Shown here: one piece after another, positions 1 to 6,862 of the stretch
Layout: every line of letters begins with the position of its first letter
How positions within the stretch are numbered: position 1 is the stretch's first letter
Assembly: GCA_002383425.1 (NCBI GenBank)
Contig: DFYV01000093.1
Location: 1 to 8,652 of the forward strand
Reading direction: 5' to 3'
DNA: 8,652 nucleotides
From: Bacteroidales bacterium UBA4073
GTDB taxonomy: Bacteria > Bacteroidota > Bacteroidia > Bacteroidales > Tenuifilaceae
The notes under the pieces: model-generated
The model's database searches: none
Seen by the model: the letters and a program-made list of their open reading frames with translations, nothing else
What the model was told of the DNA's origin: nothing
Translations under genes and position numbers: made by a program

Positions 1-24
1 TTCTAATTCTAAGACCCTGTTTTA

Positions 25-97
25 CATCAACCATCAACCATCAACTATTTTCCCGAACAACGAACAACGAACAACGAACAACGCCTTCGCCTTCGCC
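25..97. repeat. Three adjacent short tandem repeats (7, 7 and 6 nt)
   Basis: Three exact arrays lie close together in the intergenic DNA downstream of the MFS gene. The unit catcaac occurs 3 times (25-45). After a 9-nt spacer, gaacaac occurs 4 times (55-82). Directly abutting it is gccttc twice plus a partial gcc (83-97). The two heptamers match at 5 of 7 positions (pattern NANCAAC), so one may derive from the other. No open frame of interest or clear terminator lies here. The array may continue to the left of the window. Function is unknown; slippage or replication origin is an inference. Confidence 0.85.
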
Positions 98-123
98 TAA
101 GCTTTTTATATTGGGCTCATGAA

Positions 124-1521
124 TTATTTTTGAATATTTGGATGTTCAAGGCCATACCCTTTCTTTTTATCCTCGGCTTTGAGTAGTAGGGCAAAAATCA
201 ATGCAAGAATGCCTAACGAGGTGAAAATGAGCATTGGGAGGGTATAGTTGTAGGTGTTAACGGTAATTCCTTCAACCACTTTTTGTCCGGTAACGCAGTA
301 CTTATCTAATACCCAACCAATGAGAGCAGGTACACCCATTAAACCCCAGTTCTGCACCCAAAAGATTAATGAGTAGGCGGTTCCCAACTGGTTTTCAGGA
401 ATAATTTTTGGAACTGAAGGCCACATTGCCGAAGGCACCAACGAAAATCCTATGCCCAGAATGATTATGAGAATAATGGCAATAACCCAGTGGTTTAGAA
501 ATGGTATGGAAAACATGGAGTGAACAAAGATTAGCAGTAGTGCCCCAATAAGCATAATGGTTGCTCCTTTGCCCTTTCTATCGTATATATTCCCGAATAA
601 TGGGGTAAGTAAAATGGTTCCAAAGGGGAGCATGGCAGGTATTGCGCCGGCCAGCGACTCGGCCACCCCAAATTTATTAACCATTAGGTCAGCTGCGTAT
701 TTAAGGAATGGAAATACGGCTGAGTAGAATAGCACGCAAAGAATAGCGATGTACCACCAACCCCTGTTGGAAATTATCTTGAATATGTCGGTTACTTTGA
801 ACGCCTCCTCATCGTTGATAATATTGTTTTGCCTATCAAATTCGGCTTGCGATGCATCGAGCTTTTTATCCATGAATGTGTAAATGATAAAAGAGATAAG
901 GCCGATTACCAGTAGGATTAAGGCAAAAAGGATAGGTTTTGAGACGTGCCCAAAAGCTTTTGCAATGGGAACCGATGTAGCTAGGGCGAGTGCTGTACCT
1001 ATACGTGCAGTAGCCATCTCGAGCCCCATGGCAAGTGCTAATTCCTTGCCCTTAAACCACTTAACAATGATTTTTGAAACGGTAATCCCTGCCACCTCAA
1101 CCCCTACACCAAATATGGCATAACCCAGAGCAGCCATGAATACCTGTGCCTTGATGGGGAAAAGCCAGAGTATGTTCCATGTTTCTCCGTCGAGCGAGTG
1201 AGTGGAAATGGCCCAAAACTTAATTGAAGTACCAATTACCATGATGGTGGTAGCCATTAATCCCGTAAAGCGAACGCCCATTTTGTCGAGTATTATACCG
1301 CCAATGATGAGCATGAAAAGGAATACGTTAAACCAACCGTAGGCACTGGTAAAAAGTCCGTATTCAGAGCTATCCCACGTTAGCTGTTGTTCCAGCAGCC
1401 CTTTCAGTGGGGCCATGATATCGGTTAAGTAATAACCGGTTAACATGGTAAATGCTGCAACAGCTAAGGCGGTCCAACGTGCCCACGCATGATCGCGTAG
1501 TGTTTGTCGAATCTTTTCCAT
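124..1521 (-). CDS. MFS transporter, MFSD1-like
   Basis: This 465-residue inner-membrane carrier has about 12 hydrophobic segments in two halves, joined by a charged cytoplasmic loop at about residues 217-250. The MFS loop 2-3 motif is visible as GGIILDKMGVR (74-84), and a second copy in the C-terminal half as GNIYDRKGK (310-318). The stretch from W367 to Y383, with VPKIIPENQLGTAY, resembles from memory the signature region of the MFSD1 family, whose animal member is a lysosomal dipeptide carrier. The substrate here cannot be read from sequence; peptides or small organic anions are guesses. The length is normal for MFS. The start is the first Met of a basic N-terminus (MEKIRQ) before TM1. There is no clear Shine-Dalgarno. 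It lies 132 bp downstream of the SPOR gene, with a terminator between them, so it is probably its own transcription unit. I could not identify a convincing promoter. Confidence 0.9.
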   Translation of the reverse strand: MEKIRQTLRDHAWARWTALAVAAFTMLTGYYLTDIMAPLKGLLEQQLTWDSSEYGLFTSAYGWFNVFLFMLIIGGIILDKMGVRFTGLMATTIMVIGTSIKFWAISTHSLDGETWNILWLFPIKAQVFMAALGYAIFGVGVEVAGITVSKIIVKWFKGKELALAMGLEMATARIGTALALATSVPIAKAFGHVSKPILFALILLVIGLISFIIYTFMDKKLDASQAEFDRQNNIINDEEAFKVTDIFKIISNRGWWYIAILCVLFYSAVFPFLKYAADLMVNKFGVAESLAGAIPAMLPFGTILLTPLFGNIYDRKGKGATIMLIGALLLIFVHSMFSIPFLNHWVIAIILIIILGIGFSLVPSAMWPSVPKIIPENQLGTAYSLIFWVQNWGLMGVPALIGWVLDKYCVTGQKVVEGITVNTYNYTLPMLIFTSLGILALIFALLLKAEDKKKGYGLEHPNIQK

Positions 1522-1606
1522 TTGGAATTAAATTAGATTTAGTTGTTTTGTGCAGCAAATAAAATCAAAATAGCTCAAACAAAATACATTTTTGCCAGAA
1601 AAATAT

Positions 1607-1633
1607 AAAAACCGCCTATTTTTGGCGGTTTTT
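1607..1633 (-). terminator. Intrinsic terminator after the SPOR lipoprotein gene (possibly bidirectional)
   Basis: A perfect 10-bp stem (aaaaaccgcc, 1607-1616, pairing with ggcggttttt, 1624-1633) encloses a 7-nt loop. It starts 21 bp past the stop of the SPOR gene and separates that gene from the MFS gene. The GC core is ccgcc/ggcgg, and A/T runs on both sides give a U-tract on either strand. No plus-strand gene ends here, so the useful direction is minus. Confidence 0.85.
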
Positions 1634-1653
1634 ACAAGGTTTTTAAAATGGCA

Positions 1654-2106
1654 TTACTTATTTTCATACACCCACATCTCCATCGGCTCATCGAGTCGTT
1701 CGTAGTTGATGCGTTCAATTTCGTTAAATGCCTTGCTATAGGTATCGTACTGGCCAATTGAAACCAGCTTAAAGCCATTTGGAGAGTCAAGAATTTTGGT
1801 TTTGTTAAAACCCATCTTGTGAACTTCTTCCTCCCATACTGTGGCATTTGAGGGGACCTTAAAACTTCCGATTATTACATGAAACCTATAGGTTGATTCA
1901 AATTCCTGCTGTTTGCGAATCTCTTCCTGCCGGGCTTGTTCTTCGGCAATCCTTTTTTGTTCTTCCTCAAAAGCTTTTGCTTTTGCAATGCTGTCCTCTT
2001 TTGCTTTTTGCAGGGCTACTGGGTCAACCTTTTTGTCTTTCTTGAAATACTTACAGCTGGTTCCAAGGAATGCTGCCAGCACCATAAACAGTATGATTCT
2101 TTTCAT
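1654..2106 (-). CDS. SPOR domain-containing lipoprotein
   Basis: A 150-residue envelope protein. A signal peptide (MKRIILFMVLAAFLGTSC) ends in a Bacteroidota-style lipobox with Cys18 as the likely lipidated residue. A Lys/Glu/Ala/Gln-rich helical stretch at about residues 32-70 (repeated KAKE/EEEQ/EEQARQEE) probably forms a coiled coil or linker. A C-terminal SPOR-like domain covers about 72-148: it opens with YRFHVIIGSF, contains GFNKTKIL and GFKLVSIGQYDTYSKA, and ends in a Trp-containing strand. SPOR domains bind denuded peptidoglycan glycan strands at division sites, so a role in cell wall or septum biology is inferred from the family. The gene appears monocistronic: promoter at 2137-2168, terminator at 1607-1633. 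No strong ribosome binding site is visible. Confidence 0.88.
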   Translation of the reverse strand: MKRIILFMVLAAFLGTSCKYFKKDKKVDPVALQKAKEDSIAKAKAFEEEQKRIAEEQARQEEIRKQQEFESTYRFHVIIGSFKVPSNATVWEEEVHKMGFNKTKILDSPNGFKLVSIGQYDTYSKAFNEIERINYERLDEPMEMWVYENK

Positions 2107-2136
2107 AGGAATTATCGGTTAGGGGTTAAATTTATG

Positions 2137-2168
2137 GCAATATAAACACATTTTTTTAAGAAATCAAA
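2137..2168 (-). promoter_or_regulatory. Candidate Bacteroidota promoter for the SPOR lipoprotein gene
   Basis: On the minus strand a -33 element TTTG (2165-2168) is followed after exactly 20 nt by TATATTGC (2137-2144), a near match to TAnnTTTG with changes in its last bases. The spacing fits the known Bacteroidota consensus. The -7 box lies about 30 bp upstream of the ATG at 2106, leaving a short leader. Motif match only. Confidence 0.5.
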
Positions 2169-2223
2169 ATTTATTTGCAATAGTTCAAGCGCGTTGGTAA
2201 TTTACTGGTTGTTTTACGCCTGT

Positions 2224-3147
2224 TTACTCAGAAAAAGGGGTATTGCTTTCAAAATCGGGTTGGTATAATTGGCTACTTTCAATGCTCTGGATCCACCCCC
2301 TAAAGCCATGTTTCTCCATTGCCACAACAACTTTTTTATAGTCATCATAGCTAACCTGTTGGTTTAGCTCATTGGGGAGTATAAGTCCCGGAGGAGGATA
2401 ATACTGCGACATTAACGATATATAAAGCTTAGGCGAAATTTCCCGGGCAAGAAATTGGAGCAGTTCGATGCTATCGTTAGCATGTCCCGGTAAAACTAAA
2501 TGCCGTACTATCAAACCAAATTCAGCTAAACCCTCGTTGTTCAGTATTAGGGTTGAACCCTTTTGCCTGTGCATCTCTTTTATTGCCTTGCTGGCTACCG
2601 TGAAGTAGTCCGGTACGCCTGAATACCTTAAGGCAAGTGAATTGTTGTGATACTTGAAATCGGGGAGGTAAACATCAACTATTCCTTCAAGAACTTTCAG
2701 GGTTTCTACCTTATCATATCCGTTGGTGTTGTAAACTACAATTGGGCTATATCCTGCTTTGTTTAAGGCATCAATAATTTCGACCATTTGAGCAACCTGG
2801 TGTGTGGGCGACACAAACCCAAGCATATTTGTACCAAGGTCGAGTATTTGTTTTATTTCATCAACTATGCTTCCGGTTTTAGTAAGCCATTTGTTGCTAT
2901 AGGTGTTGTTCCTGCTAATTTGGTGGTTTTGGCAAAAAATACACTGCAGGTTGCAGTGTGCAAAAAAAACGTTGCAAATCCCTTTTTGTCCTGAAATTAC
3001 AGGTTCTTCGCCCCGGTGAAGAAAAACGGAAGCAACCATCGGATTTACCCCAACCCTACAGTAGCCTTTATGAGTAAATCTGTTTATACCACATTCGTGC
3101 GGGCAAAGGGTGCAATTAGCTAAATCGAATTTAACCTGTTTTTCCAT
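2224..3147 (-). CDS. Radical SAM protein of the PflX (COG1313) type
   Basis: A 307-residue protein resembling pyruvate formate-lyase activating enzymes. The radical SAM cluster motif CX3CX2C is present as C65-NLQ-C69-IF-C72, followed by QNHQISR. Near the N-terminus, C12-X2-C15-X3-C19 and C30 match the CxLCPxxC...GxC head of PflX-type proteins and could bind a second Fe-S cluster or zinc. Family members use a [4Fe-4S] cluster and S-adenosylmethionine to generate a 5'-deoxyadenosyl radical; the physiological substrate of PflX is not established. No glycyl radical enzyme is nearby, so the target cannot be inferred from context. The next in-frame Met is residue 37, beyond the Cys head, so the start at 3147 is well supported. 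A 117-bp gap separates it from the SPOR gene, which has its own promoter. Confidence 0.88.
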   Translation of the reverse strand: MEKQVKFDLANCTLCPHECGINRFTHKGYCRVGVNPMVASVFLHRGEEPVISGQKGICNVFFAHCNLQCIFCQNHQISRNNTYSNKWLTKTGSIVDEIKQILDLGTNMLGFVSPTHQVAQMVEIIDALNKAGYSPIVVYNTNGYDKVETLKVLEGIVDVYLPDFKYHNNSLALRYSGVPDYFTVASKAIKEMHRQKGSTLILNNEGLAEFGLIVRHLVLPGHANDSIELLQFLAREISPKLYISLMSQYYPPPGLILPNELNQQVSYDDYKKVVVAMEKHGFRGWIQSIESSQLYQPDFESNTPFSE

Positions 3148-3190
3148 GCCTCAAAAATACTAAACTTATATATGAGTCTGCTCCAAAAAG

Positions 3191-3390
3191 CACGAAAACA
3201 CGAAAACATGAAAGCACGATAGCACGAAGGGACGAAGGGACGAAAGAACAAAGGCACGATGGCACGATAGCACGAAAGCACGATAGCACAAAGGCACGAA
3301 GGCACGAAAGAACAAAGGCACGATGGCACGATAGCACGAAAGCACGAAAGCACGATAGCACGATAGCACGAAGGGACGAAAGAACGATAG
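3191..3390. repeat. Octamer tandem array, 25 units, consensus CACGAWRG
   Basis: Twenty-five consecutive 8-nt units occupy exactly 200 bp between the divergent radical SAM and acyl-CoA synthetase genes, plus a decayed unit at 3391-3398. The main variants are cacgatag, cacgaaag, cacgaagg, gacgaagg and aacaaagg. No unit is gained or lost by an indel, so the 8-nt register holds throughout. A higher-order period of 64 bp (8 units) is visible: 3240-3283 is repeated identically at 3304-3347. A second block, 3213-3236, recurs at 3357-3380 (offset 144 bp, 18 units). The minus-strand unit contains no stop, so all three minus frames are open here with Ser/Cys/Arg/Val-rich translations. These are not real genes. 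Confidence 0.93.
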
Positions 3391-3425
3391 CACATACTCA
3401 TGTAAGGAAAAATAAACAGGGTATG

Positions 3426-3453
3426 TTGCAAAACATATTTTTTTTTAATTTTG
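3426..3453 (+). promoter_or_regulatory. Bacteroidota promoter for the acyl-CoA synthetase gene
   Basis: TTG (3426-3428) is followed after 17 nt by TAATTTTG (3446-3453), a full match to TAnnTTTG. Transcription would start near 3460. That excludes the upstream ATG at 3423 as a start and leaves ATG 3462 or, better, ATG 3483. Confidence 0.6.
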
Positions 3454-3482
3454 CCTCACTAATGGTGGAAAAACATAAACCG

Positions 3483-5390
3483 ATGAAAACAATAATCGAT
3501 CTTTTTGAGGAAAGCGTTAGTAAGTTTTCCGGTAATCCCTATATCTGGGAGAAATTAACCGATAGGTACGAACCCATAACCTATGCCCAAACCCGTACTG
3601 AGGTTTACCGTTTGGCAGCAGGGCTTTTAAGCCTTGGAGTTAAAAAGAACGATAAAATTGCGTTGCTGAGCGAAGGGCGAAAGCTATGGGTTATCAGCGA
3701 GCTGGGTATTCTTTATACAGGAGCCGTGAATGTTCCACTTTCAATTAAGTTAGAGGGTAACGACCTGCTTTTTCGTATAGTACATTCGGAAACTTCAATG
3801 GTAATCGTATCGGGGCAACAAGCTTCAAAGATTGAAAAGCTGCGTTCCCAGCTTCCCAATGTGAGTAGGGTAATCTATCTTGATAAGCCCGATAAACTTG
3901 AAGGTAACGATTTGTTTATTGATGATGTTCTGGCGTTAGGCGATGAATTCCTAAAAAATAATCCCGGTCGGGTTGAGCAGGTTTCAAAAAGCATTAATCC
4001 AAACGATTATGCAAATATCAGCTATACGTCCGGCACAACCTCTGACCCTAAAGGGATTATTCTATCACATCGTAACTACACGTCCAATGTTGAGCAGGCA
4101 TTAACCCTGATGGATATCCCTGCTCGCTATAAAATGTTACTTATTCTTCCATTAGACCATTGCTTTGCACATGTTGCTGGCATTTACTCATTTATGGCCA
4201 AGGGAGCCAGCATTGGCATGGTGCAAGTTGGTAAAACGCCCCTTGATTCTTTGAAAAATATTCCGATAAATATCAAGGAGTTTAAACCCAATCTTTTGCT
4301 TAGCGTACCTGCTTTGGCCAAGAGTTTCAAGAAGAATATCGAAAATGGTATCAAAGCTAAAGGAAAGTTTACCGAAAGCCTATTCAACCATGCCCTTAGT
4401 ATTTCATATAAGTACAATAAGGAGGGATGGAATAAGGGAACCGGTTTCACTTTTATTTATAAACCATTGATATGGCTTTACGATAAGATACTCTTTAGCA
4501 AAATCAGGGAGGTTTTTGGTGGTGAGCTCGATTTTTTTATTGGTGGGGGGGCTTTGCTCGATATCGAACTTCAGCGTTTTTTCTATACAATTGGTATCCC
4601 AATGATGCAAGGCTATGGTTTATCGGAGGCTACACCTATTATTAGCTCCAACTCACTAAAACGGCATAAGTTAGGTTCGTCGGGTCATCTGGTCAAATTC
4701 CTTGAGATAAAAATATGTGACGAAAACGGCCATGAACTTCCGGTAGGAGAAAAGGGTGAGATTGTTGTTAAAGGGGAAAATGTAATGGTTGGTTACTGGA
4801 AAAATGAGAAGGCCACAGCCGAAACCATTCGCGATGGATGGCTTTACACCGGTGATATGGGTTACCTCGATAACGATGGATTCCTATACGTTTTAGGCCG
4901 ATTCAAGAGCTTGCTCATTTCGAGCGATGGTGAAAAATACAGTCCCGAAGGGATTGAGGAAACATTGGTTCAGCATTCCAGGTATATTGAGAGCGTGATT
5001 CTTCATAACAATCAGAAACCATACACCACCGCTCTAATTGTTCCATCAAAGGAAGCCTTGAAGAGGGCTATAGCCGAGAAGGGCATTGACCCTGAATCGC
5101 ACGATGCTGCAAAAGAAGCTTTAGCCATAATTGGTAACGAGATAGCCCGCTTTAAACCCGGAGGTGAGTTTGGCGAGATGTTCCCTGAACGTTGGTTACC
5201 TGCCACTTTCGCAATAGTCGATGAACCATTTACCGAGCAAAATGGATTGGTTAACAGCACCCTTAAGGTAGTAAGGACTAAGGTGGAAAAACTTTACGAA
5301 AATCGATTGAATTTAATGTATTCCCCTGGCGGTAAAAATGTGGTTAACGACGAAAATATTAAATCGACCCTCAAAATCCTGAACAATTAG
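3483..5390 (+). CDS. Long-chain acyl-CoA synthetase (AMP-binding protein)
   Basis: A 635-residue ANL-superfamily enzyme, close to COG1022. The family activates fatty acids with ATP to an acyl-AMP and transfers the acyl group to CoA, usually at the cytoplasmic face of the membrane. Numbered from ATG 3483, the motifs are the phosphate-binding loop YTSGTTSDPKG (181-191), GYGLSEATP (377-385), YTGD (455-458) and the hinge GRFKSLL (472-478); the C-terminal domain has GEKYSPEGIE and the likely catalytic Lys595 in NSTLKVVRTK. The frame is open 20 codons upstream to ATG 3423, but that stretch (MLQNIFFFNF...) is the translated promoter and has no family similarity I recognise. MKTIIDLFEESV is a typical beginning. 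A terminator follows, so the gene is probably monocistronic. Chain length specificity cannot be read here. An O-acyl or aryl substrate is less likely. Confidence 0.9.
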   Translation: MKTIIDLFEESVSKFSGNPYIWEKLTDRYEPITYAQTRTEVYRLAAGLLSLGVKKNDKIALLSEGRKLWVISELGILYTGAVNVPLSIKLEGNDLLFRIVHSETSMVIVSGQQASKIEKLRSQLPNVSRVIYLDKPDKLEGNDLFIDDVLALGDEFLKNNPGRVEQVSKSINPNDYANISYTSGTTSDPKGIILSHRNYTSNVEQALTLMDIPARYKMLLILPLDHCFAHVAGIYSFMAKGASIGMVQVGKTPLDSLKNIPINIKEFKPNLLLSVPALAKSFKKNIENGIKAKGKFTESLFNHALSISYKYNKEGWNKGTGFTFIYKPLIWLYDKILFSKIREVFGGELDFFIGGGALLDIELQRFFYTIGIPMMQGYGLSEATPIISSNSLKRHKLGSSGHLVKFLEIKICDENGHELPVGEKGEIVVKGENVMVGYWKNEKATAETIRDGWLYTGDMGYLDNDGFLYVLGRFKSLLISSDGEKYSPEGIEETLVQHSRYIESVILHNNQKPYTTALIVPSKEALKRAIAEKGIDPESHDAAKEALAIIGNEIARFKPGGEFGEMFPERWLPATFAIVDEPFTEQNGLVNSTLKVVRTKVEKLYENRLNLMYSPGGKNVVNDENIKSTLKILNN

Positions 5391-5416
5391 AACTTTTTTT
5401 GTCGCATAAGTGTTGG

Positions 5417-5444
5417 GAGGACATCTACTTGTCCTCTTTTTTTT
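5417..5444 (+). terminator. Intrinsic terminator after the acyl-CoA synthetase gene
   Basis: A 7-bp stem (gaggaca, 5417-5423, with tgtcctc, 5430-5436) and a 6-nt loop are followed by eight Ts (5437-5444). The stem can be extended by a G-U pair. It sits 26 bp past the stop and upstream of the PsiE gene, separating the two units. Confidence 0.88.
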
Positions 5445-5468
5445 AATTTTACTGAAAAGAATAATTCT

Positions 5469-5939
5469 ATGGATCGGTATCTTAAGCTGCTACAAAAGGG
5501 AATTATCTACTTTACCCTTTTCATAATATCATTACTACTGCTTTTGGCATTAGCTGATATTTTTGTAAAGTTATACGACGGATTAATCAGTACTCCTTTT
5601 CGTGAATTTATTGATTTGCAGTATCCGCAACTGATCGATCTTTTTCTTAAAATAATAATTGGTGTTGAACTGCTGGAGACCATCAAGGGATTCCTAAAGG
5701 ATAATATTCTCCATGTTGAACTCGTTATACTGGTAGCCATTATAGCAATTTCCCGTAAGGTTATAGTTTGGGGGGTATCAAAAAGCACATCGGAGGAGAT
5801 GTTTTCCTTAGCGGCTATGCTGGTTGCCTTGGCGGTAGCGTACTGGGTTATTAAGGTTTCCTATCAGAAAAAGGATAGGTTTAAAAAACATTTGAAACCG
5901 ATGAGTGTGAATGGAAATAGCCATGGTGTTAATGTATGA
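5469..5939 (+). CDS. PsiE-family (phosphate-starvation-inducible E) membrane protein
   Basis: A 156-residue inner-membrane protein with four hydrophobic segments at about residues 11-35, 54-72, 80-101 and 110-130, and a basic C-terminal tail. The conserved PsiE core is recognisable as GVELLETIKGFLKDN (65-79) followed by HVELVILVAIIAISRKVIV (82-100). E. coli PsiE is induced under phosphate starvation, but the molecular role of the family is unknown, and nothing upstream here looks like a Pho box. The length is usual for the family. The start is the first ATG in the frame, preceded by AT-rich sequence with no clear Shine-Dalgarno and only 24 bp after the preceding terminator's T-run. It may be transcribed with the methyltransferase gene 91 bp downstream, but this is not certain. 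Confidence 0.85.
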   Translation: MDRYLKLLQKGIIYFTLFIISLLLLLALADIFVKLYDGLISTPFREFIDLQYPQLIDLFLKIIIGVELLETIKGFLKDNILHVELVILVAIIAISRKVIVWGVSKSTSEEMFSLAAMLVALAVAYWVIKVSYQKKDRFKKHLKPMSVNGNSHGVNV

Positions 5940-6019
5940 TAATATTACCGGGCATAAACCTTTTTTAACATATTTGCCTGCGCTTTAGTGAGGTTTGGCG
6001 CTTACCTTAGCGTTCTTAT

Positions 6020-6025
6020 AAGGAG
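6020..6025 (+). promoter_or_regulatory. Shine-Dalgarno sequence of the methyltransferase gene
   Basis: AAGGAG lies 5 nt before ATG 6031. It is the only canonical ribosome binding site I see in a window where other starts lack one, as is common in Bacteroidota. It supports the chosen start and may mark stronger or less phylum-typical initiation. Confidence 0.6.
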
Positions 6026-6030
6026 TAGCG

Positions 6031-6840
6031 ATGAGAAGGGGAGCCTGGGCAATACTTAAAAGCTATCTTCAGTTCAGGAAGAAATGCTTACCTAAAGGAG
6101 GTTACGGTATTCATTCACCTTTTATTTTCAACTTATACACTACCGTAATTTCCAACAATAGAAAGGAGCCGATCTTTGATAGTATTGAATTGTACCGCAA
6201 GGAGATGTTGCGTTGCGATATCGAAATAATTCGTAAATCTGTAGCCGGGAGTCTTAACAGGGGATTTAGAGGAGAGCTGGTAAAGCTCAGTAGGTTAGCC
6301 CGCACGGTGGCTGTACCTCCTCACCTGGGGAGGTTGCTTTACCGTGTGGTTCAGCACGCTAAACCAGCAAACATGGTGGAACTTGGCACTTCTATTGGAA
6401 TAAGCTCGATGTATATTGCACGGGCAAACCCCACCGGGGTACTATACACCATCGAGGGCGATGAGGCGGTTTTTGGTATTGCCCAAAAACATTTTGAAAC
6501 CTTGCCCCTTGATAATATTAAACCTATTTGTGGTATATTTGAAACCGAATTACCTCATCTGGCACAGGAATTGAACAGTTTTGATTTTGTTTTTATTGAT
6601 GGTGATCACAACGGAACTAAACTTTTGGAGTACTTTGACGTCATACTTCCAAAGTTGACCAGTAACTCAATTGTTGTGGTAGATGATATTCGATGGAGCC
6701 AGGATATGGAAGACGCTTGGAAGGAAATGAAGGCCAATAGGCGGGTATCGGTATCCCTTGACTTGTTCAGGTGTGGAATTCTTTTCTTCCGGCAAGGGAT
6801 AGCTAAACAACATTTTATGCTTCGGTATGGGCCATACTAA
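6031..6840 (+). CDS. Class I SAM-dependent methyltransferase (O-methyltransferase-like)
   Basis: A 269-residue soluble protein. The Rossmann methyltransferase motifs are in order: motif I VELGTSIGIS (116-125, SAM binding), acidic motif IEGD (141-144), DFVFIDGDH (185-193) and VVDDIRW (216-222). The DGDH and DD acids recall metal-assisted catechol-type O-methyltransferases (Methyltransf_24 group). The N-terminal third begins with a GIHSPFIFNLY element (26-36) that I recognise in Bacteroidota homologues; its role is unknown. The substrate cannot be deduced. The stop is 22 bp before the ABC ATPase gene, which suggests co-transcription. The start is supported by AAGGAG 5 nt upstream. Confidence 0.87.
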   Translation: MRRGAWAILKSYLQFRKKCLPKGGYGIHSPFIFNLYTTVISNNRKEPIFDSIELYRKEMLRCDIEIIRKSVAGSLNRGFRGELVKLSRLARTVAVPPHLGRLLYRVVQHAKPANMVELGTSIGISSMYIARANPTGVLYTIEGDEAVFGIAQKHFETLPLDNIKPICGIFETELPHLAQELNSFDFVFIDGDHNGTKLLEYFDVILPKLTSNSIVVVDDIRWSQDMEDAWKEMKANRRVSVSLDLFRCGILFFRQGIAKQHFMLRYGPY

Positions 6841-6862
6841 TTTGTGAATAAAACTTTACTAT

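Noticed and set aside
98..123. Terminator for the MFS gene
   Set aside because: No stem with a T-tract is visible between the stop codon and the tandem repeats.
1370..1558. A 62-codon minus-strand frame over the start of the MFS gene
   Set aside because: It is an out-of-frame shadow of the MFS coding region with no recognisable protein features.
1540..1600. Promoter for the MFS gene
   Set aside because: Several TATTTTG/TTATTTG-like words occur on the minus strand, but none combines a full -7 box with a -33 element at 17-23 nt spacing.
1913..2145. Plus-strand open frames opposite the SPOR lipoprotein
   Set aside because: They are antisense shadows of the Lys/Glu-rich coiled-coil coding region, giving Phe/Ser/Cys-rich peptides.
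3191..3390. CRISPR array
   Set aside because: There is no alternation of a conserved 25-40 nt repeat with unique spacers. It is a continuous octamer array and no cas genes are nearby.
3120..3431. Overlapping minus-strand open frames of 75-103 residues in the octamer array
   Set aside because: All three frames are open only because the repeat unit lacks stops. The peptides are repeat translations without a ribosome binding site or domain, and one overlaps the radical SAM gene.
5969..5976. CATATTTG as a -7 box for the methyltransferase gene
   Set aside because: It has one mismatch and no TTG at the right distance upstream, so an independent promoter is not supported.
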